Origin: Luteimonas terricola
GTDB lineage: Bacteria > Pseudomonadota > Gammaproteobacteria > Xanthomonadales > Xanthomonadaceae
Length of the DNA: 46,891 bases
Assembly: GCF_004352845.1 (NCBI RefSeq)
Contig: NZ_SJRX01000011.1
Location: 1-46,891 of the forward strand
Direction of reading: 5' to 3'
Shown: piece by piece, positions 13,761 through 21,924 of the stretch
Position numbering within the stretch: position 1 is the first letter of the stretch
How the letters are laid out: each line of letters begins with the position of its first letter
Made by a program: the position numbers and the translations under genes
The notes under the pieces: generated by a model
What the model was told of the DNA's origin: nothing
The model's input: the letters and a program-made list of their open reading frames with translations, nothing else
Databases searched by the model: none

Positions 13761-14885
13761 TCAGGAGCCCGAGCCCGGCACGATCGGCATCACGTCCACC
13801 GGCACCGTCGGGTTGGCTTCGTCCTCGAGCAGGTAGTCGGGAAGATCGCTCTGGTCTTCGCGGATGCTGTCGCCGTGGATCTGGTAGTTGCGGCGCTGCA
13901 TCCAGGCGTCGCGCACCAGGGCGTATTCGTCGGCGGCACCCTCGCGCAGGCGGTCGACCGCGAACAGCTGGGTGCGCAGATCGACCAGCTGCAGGCCCTG
14001 CAGGCCGATGCGCACCGCGTCGTCGTCGACCTGGCGCAGCGGCGAGACCTGGCCGTCGCCGACCAGTCCGAAGACGTCGCGCACGGTGCGCGGGCCGAAC
14101 AGCGGCAGCTCGACGTAGCGCGAGGTCTCCCAGCCCCAGACGCCGAGCGTCTGCCCGAAGTCTTCGCTGCGGTTGGGGATGTGCATGCGCGATGCCGGGT
14201 CGAACAGGCCGCCGACGCCGATCGTGGCGTTGACCAGGAAGCGGCCCAGCGACTGACCGGCCTGCTTCGGCTTGCCCTGCAGCAGGGCGTTGAGCGCGCT
14301 GACCGGCTGGCCGAGGTTGCTGAAGAAGTTGCCCACGCCCAGGCGCATGGGGCGCGGCACGGCCTTCATGTAGGCACGGGCCAGGGGCTCGGCGACGGCG
14401 CGGTCGATGGCCATGTTGAAGCCGTGCACCCGGCGGTTCCAGCCTTCCCAGGGGTCGTGGCTGGCGCCCGGGAGCTGGGCCGGCGCCGGCAGGGTCGGGT
14501 CGGCCACGGGGTCGTAGACGTCGCCGCCGTAGATGGCGGCGAAATCGAGCTCGGCCTGGGTGGGATCGCGGCCGGGTTCGGCGGCATCGAAGCCGTCGCT
14601 GGACGCGGGATCGGGATCGGGATCGAAACCATCGGCGGGCAGGGCGCCAGCGTGGCCGTCCAGCGCGGCGGCCTCGCTGCCGATATCCGCCTGCGTGCCT
14701 GCCGCTGCGGCATCGTGGATCGCCGTCGATCCATCGATGGTGCCGTGGTCGGCGGTGGCGGCGACCGTGGCCGCGGGCTCAAGCGGCGCCTGCGCGCGCG
14801 GTGCGGTGCCGGCGCAGCCGACAAGCAAGGCCAGGGCGAGCGCGGCCGCGGCCGTGCGCAGGCGGGATGGTACTTGGCTGTGCAT
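13761..14885 (-). CDS. mlaA: MlaA/VacJ outer-membrane lipoprotein
   Basis: This 374-residue lipoprotein (lipobox LVGC, about residue 24) is the outer-membrane component of the Mla system, which removes misplaced phospholipids from the outer leaflet. The MlaA core begins at DPWEGWNRRVHGFNMAIDRA and includes NFFSNLGQPVSALNALLQGK, RFLVNATIGVGGLFDPAS and SEDFGQTLGVWGWETSRYVE. A long N-terminal linker of about 110 residues, rich in Ala/Asp/Gly, precedes the core and is unusual for the family. It is the last gene of the mla operon, 26 bp after mlaB. The ATG at 14885 gives a proper signal peptide. Confidence 0.95.
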   Translation of the reverse strand: MHSQVPSRLRTAAAALALALLVGCAGTAPRAQAPLEPAATVAATADHGTIDGSTAIHDAAAAGTQADIGSEAAALDGHAGALPADGFDPDPDPASSDGFDAAEPGRDPTQAELDFAAIYGGDVYDPVADPTLPAPAQLPGASHDPWEGWNRRVHGFNMAIDRAVAEPLARAYMKAVPRPMRLGVGNFFSNLGQPVSALNALLQGKPKQAGQSLGRFLVNATIGVGGLFDPASRMHIPNRSEDFGQTLGVWGWETSRYVELPLFGPRTVRDVFGLVGDGQVSPLRQVDDDAVRIGLQGLQLVDLRTQLFAVDRLREGAADEYALVRDAWMQRRNYQIHGDSIREDQSDLPDYLLEDEANPTVPVDVMPIVPGSGS

Positions 14886-14911
14886 GCGTGTCCTTGGGCC
14901 GTCCCGATGTC

Positions 14912-15211
14912 TCAGGACGCGAAGCCGAGTGCCGTATCGAGACGATAGGCGGCGCGGAGGTCGGCCAGGCCGGGCGGCTCGCCGATCACGTCGATGGCGG
15001 CGCCGCGCGCGGCGGTCTCCGCCAGCGCCGACAACAGCGCCAGGCCGGCGCTGTCGATCCGCGTCACCGCGCCGATGTCGATGCGGCGTGCGCCGGCGGC
15101 CTGCGGCTGCGCGGCGCGCCACAGCGCGGGCACCGCGGCACGGACGAGGGCGCCGCTGAAGCGCAGCGCCTCGCCGTCGCGGTGCACGGCGGCCTCAGTT
15201 GCCGCCGGCAT
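14912..15211 (-). CDS. mlaB: STAS-domain protein MlaB
   Basis: This 99-residue STAS-domain protein is the small cytoplasmic subunit that binds and stabilises the MlaF ATPase. The core ARRIDIGAVTRIDSAGLALL shows the STAS signature, with the Ser of DSAG in the canonical phosphorylatable position. It starts within the last codons of mlaC (17-bp overlap). Assignment rests on the domain plus operon position, since sequence identity in this family is low. Confidence 0.85.
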   Translation of the reverse strand: MPAATEAAVHRDGEALRFSGALVRAAVPALWRAAQPQAAGARRIDIGAVTRIDSAGLALLSALAETAARGAAIDVIGEPPGLADLRAAYRLDTALGFAS

Positions 15212-15854
15212 CGGCCTGGACCCGCCCGGCGCTCAGGTCGGCCGCGACGTCGCGGATCGACTTGCGCGACAGCGGGGTGTCGAACTGCTGGCGGAAGGTC
15301 TGCACGAAGGACACGCCTTCGACCATCACGTCGAACACGCGCCAGCCGTTGGCGGTCTGCCGCATCAGGTAGTCGACCGGGATCGGCTCGCCGCCCGAGC
15401 GCAGCATCTCGCTGGACACCTTGACGCCCAGCCCGCGCGGCAGCGGGGTTTCCGACTTCACGCGCACGCGCAGCCGGGTGTTGAAGTCGAGCAGCGAGCT
15501 GCCGTAGCGGCGCATCAGGCTGTCGGCCAGCGCGTCGGCGAAGACCTTCACCTCGGCATCGCTGGCGCCGCGGCCGTGGCGGCCGAGCACCTGGCGCGCC
15601 GAGTACTCGCGGTCGAACATCTGGTCGAATTCGCCGGCGATGAAGCCCTGCAGCTTGCTGCGGTCGGCGGTGAACTCGGCGCGGCGCTCTTCCAGCGTGG
15701 TCAGGATGCGCTGGCTGTTGTCGAGCACCAGCTTGCTGGGCGATTCGCCCTGCGTGCTGGCGGCGGCGGGCTGGGCGGCCTGGGCCTGCACCGCGAACGG
15801 TGCGGCGGCAAGCAGGGCGGACGCCAGCAGGAGGGGGATCAGGGGACGGTTCAT
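15195..15854 (-). CDS. mlaC: MlaC periplasmic phospholipid-binding protein
   Basis: This 219-residue protein with a cleavable signal peptide (MNRPLIPLLLASALLAAAPF) shuttles phospholipid between the MlaA complex and MlaFEDB. The body contains the MlaC/Tol_Tol_Ttg2 pattern: FIAGEFDQMFDREYSARQVLG, FADALADSLMRRYGSSLLDF and DYLMRQTANGWRVFDVMVEG, then SFVQTFRQQFDTPL. It overlaps mlaD by 4 bp and mlaB by 17 bp, indicating one coupled transcript. Confidence 0.93.
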   Translation of the reverse strand: MNRPLIPLLLASALLAAAPFAVQAQAAQPAAASTQGESPSKLVLDNSQRILTTLEERRAEFTADRSKLQGFIAGEFDQMFDREYSARQVLGRHGRGASDAEVKVFADALADSLMRRYGSSLLDFNTRLRVRVKSETPLPRGLGVKVSSEMLRSGGEPIPVDYLMRQTANGWRVFDVMVEGVSFVQTFRQQFDTPLSRKSIRDVAADLSAGRVQADAGGN

Positions 15855-16396
15855 TCGTTGGGCTCCGTGGGGGACGGGGTCTCTTCGGCCGGCATGTCGG
15901 GCGCCGGTGTGCCTGCGGCAGCGCCGCCATCATCGCCGCCGCCGCTGAACATGTACTTGCCGACCATCTGCATCAGGTCGACGGCGGGCTGGGTGTAGAC
16001 CAGTTCTTCGCCGGGCAGGAACACTTCCATGTCGCCGCCTGGCTGGAGGCCGACGTAGCTTTCGCCAAGCAGGCCGCCGGTGAGGATCTGCGCCGAGGTG
16101 TCGATCGGGATCTCGTTGAAGCGCGTGTCGATCGCCAGGGTCACGATGGTGTCGAACTTCACCGGATCAAGGTCGATCCCCGCCACGTGGCCGATGGTCA
16201 CGCCACCGACCTTCACCGGCGCGTTGGGCCGCAGCTGGCCGAGATTGGTGAAGCGCGCGGTCAGCTCGTAGCTGTCGCGCGCGAAGCCGAACTTGCCGTT
16301 GGTGGACGCGATCGCCAGCACCAGCACGGAGGCCAGCGCGAGGAGCAGGAACGCTCCGACGGCGAATTCGAGGCGGGGACCACGGGATGTGTTCAT
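15851..16396 (-). CDS. mlaD: MlaD, MCE-domain subunit of the phospholipid transporter
   Basis: This 181-residue inner-membrane protein has one N-terminal helix (LEFAVGAFLLLALASVLVLA) followed by a single MCE domain: LTARFTNLGQLRPNAPVKVG, then GVTIGHVAGIDLDPVKFDTI and GGLLGESYVGLQPGG. MlaD forms a hexameric ring above MlaE. The C-terminal 30 residues are Pro/Gly/Asp-rich and probably flexible. It is separated from mlaE by 189 bp containing repeated sequence, an unusual gap inside this operon. Confidence 0.94.
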   Translation of the reverse strand: MNTSRGPRLEFAVGAFLLLALASVLVLAIASTNGKFGFARDSYELTARFTNLGQLRPNAPVKVGGVTIGHVAGIDLDPVKFDTIVTLAIDTRFNEIPIDTSAQILTGGLLGESYVGLQPGGDMEVFLPGEELVYTQPAVDLMQMVGKYMFSGGGDDGGAAAGTPAPDMPAEETPSPTEPNE

Positions 16397-16422
16397 TGGG
16401 AGACCTCGGAAGAGCGGTTTTG

Positions 16423-16569
16423 GCCACGGATTTACGCGGATGGACGCGGATCAAGGGCAGAGCAGAACAAAAGCTTTTTTTGCCACGGATTTACGCGGAT
16501 GACGCGGATAAGAGCAGGAAAGCGGGGAGCCGATCCGTGTGATTCGCGTCATCCGCGTAAATCCGTGGC
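16423..16569. repeat. Repeat cluster with long inverted repeat between mlaE and mlaD
   Basis: Three copies of a unit of about 29 bp lie here: 16423-16453 and 16482-16510 in direct orientation, and 16541-16569 inverted. Each contains GCCACGGATTTACGCGGAT followed by a (G)GACGCGGAT tail. Copies 2 and 3 form a stem of about 25 bp with a loop of about 30 nt. It resembles the dispersed extragenic repeats common in high-GC proteobacteria. It could stall polymerase or shape mRNA stability within the operon. Confidence 0.8.
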
Positions 16570-16585
16570 CAAACGCCCTTCTCTT

Positions 16586-17335
16586 TCATCGGAAGAGCAA
16601 CGCGGACAGGACGAAGTTGAACATCAGCACCAGCAAGGAGGCGTTGACGACGGCGCGGGTGGTGGCGACGGAGGTGCCTTCGATGGTCGGTTCGGCGTGG
16701 AAGCCGACGTAGGCCGCGACCAGGGCCGCGGTGCCGCCGAAGACGGCCGACTTCAGGAAGGCGACCAGGAAGTCGTCGCGGAAATCGACCACGTCGCGCA
16801 TGGTCTGCCAGAAGGTGCCGTTGTCGACGCCGAGGATCTGCACGGCCTGGAACCAGCTCGCGCTCAGCGCCAGGCTGACGAAGAAGGCGGTCAGCAGCGG
16901 CACGCAGAGTACCGCCGCCCAGAAGCGCGGCGCGACCGCCTTGGCGATCGGATCGATGGCCATCAGGCCCAGGGCCTGGATCTGGTCGGTGGCGCGCATC
17001 AGCGCCAGTTCGGCCGCGATCGAGGAGCCGGCGCGGCCGATGAAGAGCAGCGCGGTCAGCACCGGCGCCAGCTCGCGGTACAGGCCCAGGCCGATCAGCA
17101 CGCTGACCTGGTTCGATGCGCCGTAGGTCTCGAGCGCGCGGTAGCCGAGCAGGGTCAGCGACAGGCCGACGAAGGCGCCGCCGACGGCGATGATCGGCAT
17201 GCTGCGCGCGCCGATCTTGTAGATCTCGCGCAGCAGCTCGGCGAAGAAGTCGCCGGTCGGCTTCGAGGCCGCGAACACCGACAGCGAAAACAGGCCGGCG
17301 CGGCCGAGCGAACGGGTGCTGGAGATGAAGGGCAT
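16586..17335 (-). CDS. mlaE: MlaE, permease of the phospholipid transporter
   Basis: This 249-residue MlaE-family permease contains the signature stretch ARSMPIIAVGGAFVGLSLTL, then YRELAPVLTALLFIGRAGSS and IAAELALMRATDQIQALGLM. This is followed by PRFWAAVLCVPLLTAFFVSL, and a final helix ends LLVLMFNFVLSALLFR. It dimerises with MlaF beneath the MlaD ring. Its ATG shares the A of the mlaF TGA stop (TGATG), showing tight coupling. Confidence 0.95.
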   Translation of the reverse strand: MPFISSTRSLGRAGLFSLSVFAASKPTGDFFAELLREIYKIGARSMPIIAVGGAFVGLSLTLLGYRALETYGASNQVSVLIGLGLYRELAPVLTALLFIGRAGSSIAAELALMRATDQIQALGLMAIDPIAKAVAPRFWAAVLCVPLLTAFFVSLALSASWFQAVQILGVDNGTFWQTMRDVVDFRDDFLVAFLKSAVFGGTAALVAAYVGFHAEPTIEGTSVATTRAVVNASLLVLMFNFVLSALLFR

Positions 17336-18192
17336 CAGCGGGCCTCCGTGGCGGGCCGGGACGCGCCGGGTGTCGCGGGCGATGCGGGTGTGGCCTCGTG
17401 GCTCGCCGCGGACGCCGGGTCGAAGGCGATCGGGCCGTCGGGCTCGCCGCGCAGGAACTGGCGCAGCAGCGGGTCGTCGCTGGCCTCGAGCTCGGCCGGC
17501 GTGCCGGCGAAGACGATGCCGCGGTTGGCGGTCACCAGCACCTGGTCGGCGATGGGCAGGGTCTCGCGCACGTGGTGGCTAACGATGACGCTGCTCAGGC
17601 CGAGGGTGGCGTTGAGGCGCGCGATCAGGCTCATGATCACGCCGGACGCGATTGGGTCCAGCCCGGTCAGCGGCTCGTCGTAGAGCATCAGCGGCGGGTC
17701 GAGCGCGAGCGCGCGGGCCAGCGCCACGCGGCGCGCCATGCCGCCGGAGAGTTCGCGCGGATACAGATCGGCGGCGGTGCGCAGGCCCACGGCGTGCAGC
17801 TTCATCAGCACCAGCTGTTCGATGACCGGCGGCGGCAGCCTGGTATGCGCGCGCAGCGGCAGCGCGACGTTCTCGCCGGCGGTGAGGTCGGTGAGCAGGC
17901 CGTTGCCCTGCAGCAGCACGCCGATACCCTTGCGCAGCTCCAGCAGCTCGCGATGGCGGCGCGGCACCGCCTGGCCGAAGACCTCCACGCTGCCCGCGGC
18001 CGGCGCCAGCTCGCCGGTCAGCGCCGCCAGCAGGGTCGACTTGCCGCTGCCCGAGGGGCCAAGGATCGCGGTGATGCTGCCGCGCGGGACCACCAGGTCG
18101 ATGTCCGACAGGATCGTGCGCGCACCGCGGTCCAGGCGCACGCCGGAGAGGCGGACGGCGGGGACGTTCGATGCGGGCGCTGCGTGGGGCAT
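17335..18192 (-). CDS. mlaF: MlaF, ATPase of the phospholipid transporter
   Basis: This 285-residue ABC ATPase has Walker A GPSGSGKSTLL, Q-loop GVLLQGNGLLTDLTAGENVA, signature LSGGMARRVALARALALDP, Walker B LMLYDEPLTGLDP and switch His in VIVSHHVRE. The C-terminal tail of about 40 residues is Ala/Pro/Ser-rich. The ATG at 18192 was chosen over an upstream TTG at 18222. It is the first gene of the mlaFEDCBA operon and diverges from recC. Confidence 0.95.
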   Translation of the reverse strand: MPHAAPASNVPAVRLSGVRLDRGARTILSDIDLVVPRGSITAILGPSGSGKSTLLAALTGELAPAAGSVEVFGQAVPRRHRELLELRKGIGVLLQGNGLLTDLTAGENVALPLRAHTRLPPPVIEQLVLMKLHAVGLRTAADLYPRELSGGMARRVALARALALDPPLMLYDEPLTGLDPIASGVIMSLIARLNATLGLSSVIVSHHVRETLPIADQVLVTANRGIVFAGTPAELEASDDPLLRQFLRGEPDGPIAFDPASAASHEATPASPATPGASRPATEAR

Positions 18193-18393
18193 GGGGGGCT
18201 GCCGGGAGTTGCGGACGGGCAAACGCGAGAGCTTGGCCGGAAGTGGCTGAATGGCGGCGAAGCGGGGCGGGTCCGCGATTATCGCCGATCAGGATAAGCG
18301 CTGCCTTGCGCCCGCCGGATGGCACCGCCGCTGCTGCAGGAGCCCCAATGCGCCGTATCGCACCATGCGACCGCGCTCCGGCATCATGGCCGC

Positions 18394-21300
18394 ATGACAC
18401 AGGGGACCGGCGACTTCCGCCTCTACCACTCCAATGCGCTCGACGTGCTGGCCGGGCTGCTGGCCGCGGAGCTGCGCACGACCGCGCCGGGCCAGGGGTT
18501 GCTGGAGCCGGACACCATCCTCATCCCGCAGGTGGCCATGCGCCGCTGGTTGCAGGCCACCCTGGCCGAGGCGCACGGCGTGGCCGCCAACCTCGAGTTC
18601 CTGACGCCGGGCGAGTTCGTGCAGCGCGCGCTGGATGGCAACGTGCCGGGGCGCGGCGATGACCTCGATGCGGCAGCCTTGCGCTGGCGCATCCACGCCG
18701 CGCTGGCGGACCCGGCGCTGCTGCGCGAGCGCGCGCTGCAGCCCATGCGCGCCTACCTCGAGGACGCACCCGATCCGCTGAAGGCGTGGTCGCTGGCCGG
18801 CGAACTCGCGCAGGCCTTCGAGAAGTACAAGGCCTGGCGCCGCGAATGGCTGCTGGCCTGGGAGGCCGGCGAGGCGCCGCGCGATCCGCAGGCGGCGCTG
18901 TGGCGGCGCGTGGCGGGCGGCACGGACCACCGCGCGCGGCGCATCGATGCCTACCTGCGCGGCTTTGCCGACGTTGACGCACCGCTGCCGGTCGGCTTGC
19001 CGAAGCGGCTGTTCGCCTTCGCCATCCTCAACGTGTCGCCGGACGTGCTGCGCGTGATCGCCAGCCAGGCGCGGGTCGGCACGCTGCATCTCTATGTGCC
19101 TTCGCCCAGCCGCGACTACTGGGGCGATCTGCAGCGCGTGCGCGGCGGCGATCCGGATGCGGCCGCCGGCGAAAACCCGCTGCTGCGCGCCTGGGGCGCG
19201 GCCGGGCGCGACTTCATGGCGGTGCTGGGCAATTACGAAGTGGTGCACCCGGACGTCGAGTTCCGCGGCGATGCCGACCCGGGCGAGGGCGGCGGCGCGC
19301 TGCAGGGCAGCCTGCTGCGGCGCCTGCAGTCGGACCTGTTCCACCGCCGCCCGTCGCCCACGCTAGCGCCGACCGCGGACGACCCGCGCACCCGGCTGCC
19401 GGCGCTGCGCCGCGACGATCCCAGCCTGCAGGTGCACGCCTGCCACACGCGCCTGCGCGAGCTGCAGGTGCTGCACGACCAGCTGCGCGCGCTGTTCGAG
19501 CCGGACTCGCCTGAGGGCCGGCGCTTCGACCCGCCGCTGGAGCCGCGCGAGGTCGCGGTGCTGGCGCCGGATATCGATCCCTACCTGCCGTATCTGGACG
19601 CCGTGTTCGGTGGCCGCGGCCGCGCCGATTCCATTCCCTATGCGGTCGCCGACGCCAGCCCGCTCGCCGGCGAGCCGCTGGCCGAAGTGTTCCTGCGCCT
19701 GCTGGCGCTGCCGGTGGCGCGCTTCGGGCTGGTGGAAACGCTGGACCTGCTGGCCAGCCCGCCGCTGGCCGAGGCCGCGGCGCTGGATGCCGCCGCGTTC
19801 GCGCGCCTGCACGCCTGGCTGCACGCCGCCGGCGCGCGCTGGGGCCTGGACGCCGCGCACCGCGCGCGCCTGGATGCGCCGGCGGATGACGCCTACACCT
19901 GGGCCTTCGCGCTCGACCGCCTGCTGCTCGGGCACGCCACCGGCAGCGATGCGCCCGTCACCACAGCCAGCGGCCAAGTCATCGCGCCGATGCCGGAGCT
20001 GGAAGGCAGCGCGCTCGACGCGCTCGACACCCTGGTGCGGCTGCTGCGCGTGCTCGCCCGCCACGCCCGCGTGCTGGATGAAGCGCTGCCGCCCGACGGC
20101 TGGCGCGAGCGCCTGCTCGGCCTGCTCAATGCGCTGCTGCCGAAGCCGCCATCGTCACCGGCGTCGCGTCGCGCGCTGGACCGCCTGCGCAGCCTGATCG
20201 ATACCTTCGCCGCCGATGCGCGCCGCGCCGGCGTCGACACGCCGGTGTCGGCGGACGTGGTGCGCGCGCACTTCGCCGCCGCGCTGTCGGAAGCCGACAC
20301 CCGCGCACCGCTGCTCACCGGCGGCGTCAGCATCGGCCGCATGGTGCCGATGCGCCTGCTGCCGTTCCGGGTGATCTGCCTGCTGGGCATGGACGACGGC
20401 GAGTTCCCGCGCCGCGATCCCGCCGGCGGCCTCGACCGCCTCACCGCCGATCTCGCCAGCGGCCAGCGCCGCCAGGGCGACCGCTCCACGCGCGATGACG
20501 ACCGCTTCCTGTTCCTGCAGCTCTTCGCGGCAGCGCAGGACGTGTTCTACGTGAGCTACCAGGGCGCCGACCCGCGCGACGGCAGCGCGCGCGAGCCGTC
20601 GGTGCTGGTGGCGGATCTGCTGGCGGCTGCGGATGCTCAGCACGTGCCGGAGACAGAGGCGGGCGAGGCGCTGGTGGTGCGGCACACCTTGCAACCGTTT
20701 GCGCCTGCGGCGTTTGGAAGCGATGAGGAGCCACGGCGGTTTTCGTATCACGCGCAATGGTGGCCGGCGGCGGCGCAACCCGCGCAGAAGCGCGTGCCGC
20801 TGCCGGCGTGGATTGGCGATGAGGCGCTGGCGGCGCTGGCTGATGGCAGCGACAGCGTCGGCGATATTGGCGACGGCGCTATCGGCAGTGACGGAAACGC
20901 CGGCGGCGGCACGGATCGCACCACGCTGTCGGCGGGCAGTGATGACGGCACCACGCTGTCGCTCGACGAACTGCGCCGCTTCCTGCAGGCGCCGGCCGAA
21001 GTGTTCCTGAAGCAGCGCCTTGGCCTGCGCCTGGCCGAAGTGGAGGCGATCGACGAGGACGTCGAGCCGCTGCTCGCGCCGGGCCGCGGCTTCGCGCGGC
21101 AGACGCTGCAGAAGGCGGTGTTCGACGCCGTGCTGCGTGGTGAGGACGACAGCGTCACGCATGCACTGCTGCGCGCGCGAGGCTTGCTGCCGTCCGGGCC
21201 GCTGGGCCGCCGCACGCTGGAAGACGTGCGCGGGCAGGTGGATGCGTATGCCGCCGCCTTCGGCGAGTGGCGCGGTGCCGCGGCACCGGATGCGCTGCGA

Positions 21301-21924
21301 CTCGAAGTCTCGATCGACGGCGTGATGCTGCAGGGCAGCGGCGGCCCGGGCCGCGCGAAGCTGCAGGGCCGCGTCGCCGACGCGTACCCGCACGGCCTTG
21401 CGCGCGTGCGCTTCGATCCGCCCGCCGGGCAGTCGGCGATCCGCAACGGCCTCGACTGGCTGCTGGCGAGCGCGGCCGGGCAATCGGCGCCGCTGGTGGA
21501 GTTCCACGACGGCGGCGAGCTCGGCGTCGGCCCGCACGTGCGCGCGCCGCTCGATCCCGAACAGGCGCGCGACGTGCTGCGCACGCTGATCGCCCTGCGC
21601 ACCAAGGGCCTGCGCCGGCCGCTGCCGTTCGCGCCCTACAGCGGCTGGGAGCTCTACCGCGCCGGCAACCTCGAGCGCGGCCTGGACCTGGCGGCCAAGC
21701 GCTGGCACGGCAGCGACCGCAGTTGGGGCGAGGGCACCGGCGAGGCGCTGCGGCTCGCGCTGCGCGGCCGCGACCCATTCACCGATGAGGCGACCCAGGT
21801 CGCGTTCGTCGACCTCGCCATGGCCATCTATTCCGCGGTGGTGTCCGGCGAGGTCTACGCCGGCACCGATCTCGGCGCGCTGCGCGACATCGCCGCCGCG
21901 CTCGACCTGGAGGACGCGGAATGA
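18394..21924 (+). CDS. recC: RecC, exodeoxyribonuclease V gamma subunit
   Basis: This 1176-residue Chi-recognition subunit of RecBCD begins FRLYHSNALDVLAGLLAAEL and contains ILIPQVAMRRWLQATLAEAH and AFAILNVSPDVLRVIASQA, typical of RecC. VAVLAPDIDPYLPYLDAVFG and MRLLPFRVICLLGMDDGEFP follow, and near the end ELYRAGNLERGLDLAAKRWH. RecC is an inactivated helicase relative that splits strands and scans for Chi. An Asp/Gly/Ser-rich insert encoded at about 20839-20958 lies in the middle. CATCAT precedes the ATG by exactly 6 nt. The ATG at 18394 fits the family N-terminus better than the frame's first start. The stop overlaps the recB ATG by 4 bp. Confidence 0.96.
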   Translation: MTQGTGDFRLYHSNALDVLAGLLAAELRTTAPGQGLLEPDTILIPQVAMRRWLQATLAEAHGVAANLEFLTPGEFVQRALDGNVPGRGDDLDAAALRWRIHAALADPALLRERALQPMRAYLEDAPDPLKAWSLAGELAQAFEKYKAWRREWLLAWEAGEAPRDPQAALWRRVAGGTDHRARRIDAYLRGFADVDAPLPVGLPKRLFAFAILNVSPDVLRVIASQARVGTLHLYVPSPSRDYWGDLQRVRGGDPDAAAGENPLLRAWGAAGRDFMAVLGNYEVVHPDVEFRGDADPGEGGGALQGSLLRRLQSDLFHRRPSPTLAPTADDPRTRLPALRRDDPSLQVHACHTRLRELQVLHDQLRALFEPDSPEGRRFDPPLEPREVAVLAPDIDPYLPYLDAVFGGRGRADSIPYAVADASPLAGEPLAEVFLRLLALPVARFGLVETLDLLASPPLAEAAALDAAAFARLHAWLHAAGARWGLDAAHRARLDAPADDAYTWAFALDRLLLGHATGSDAPVTTASGQVIAPMPELEGSALDALDTLVRLLRVLARHARVLDEALPPDGWRERLLGLLNALLPKPPSSPASRRALDRLRSLIDTFAADARRAGVDTPVSADVVRAHFAAALSEADTRAPLLTGGVSIGRMVPMRLLPFRVICLLGMDDGEFPRRDPAGGLDRLTADLASGQRRQGDRSTRDDDRFLFLQLFAAAQDVFYVSYQGADPRDGSAREPSVLVADLLAAADAQHVPETEAGEALVVRHTLQPFAPAAFGSDEEPRRFSYHAQWWPAAAQPAQKRVPLPAWIGDEALAALADGSDSVGDIGDGAIGSDGNAGGGTDRTTLSAGSDDGTTLSLDELRRFLQAPAEVFLKQRLGLRLAEVEAIDEDVEPLLAPGRGFARQTLQKAVFDAVLRGEDDSVTHALLRARGLLPSGPLGRRTLEDVRGQVDAYAAAFGEWRGAAAPDALRLEVSIDGVMLQGSGGPGRAKLQGRVADAYPHGLARVRFDPPAGQSAIRNGLDWLLASAAGQSAPLVEFHDGGELGVGPHVRAPLDPEQARDVLRTLIALRTKGLRRPLPFAPYSGWELYRAGNLERGLDLAAKRWHGSDRSWGEGTGEALRLALRGRDPFTDEATQVAFVDLAMAIYSAVVSGEVYAGTDLGALRDIAAALDLEDAE

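Noticed and set aside
18192..18394. A defined mlaF promoter (GATAAT near 18281) in the mlaF-recC gap
   Set aside because: A -10-like hexamer exists, but no convincing -35 element or spacing was found, so it is not listed as a feature.
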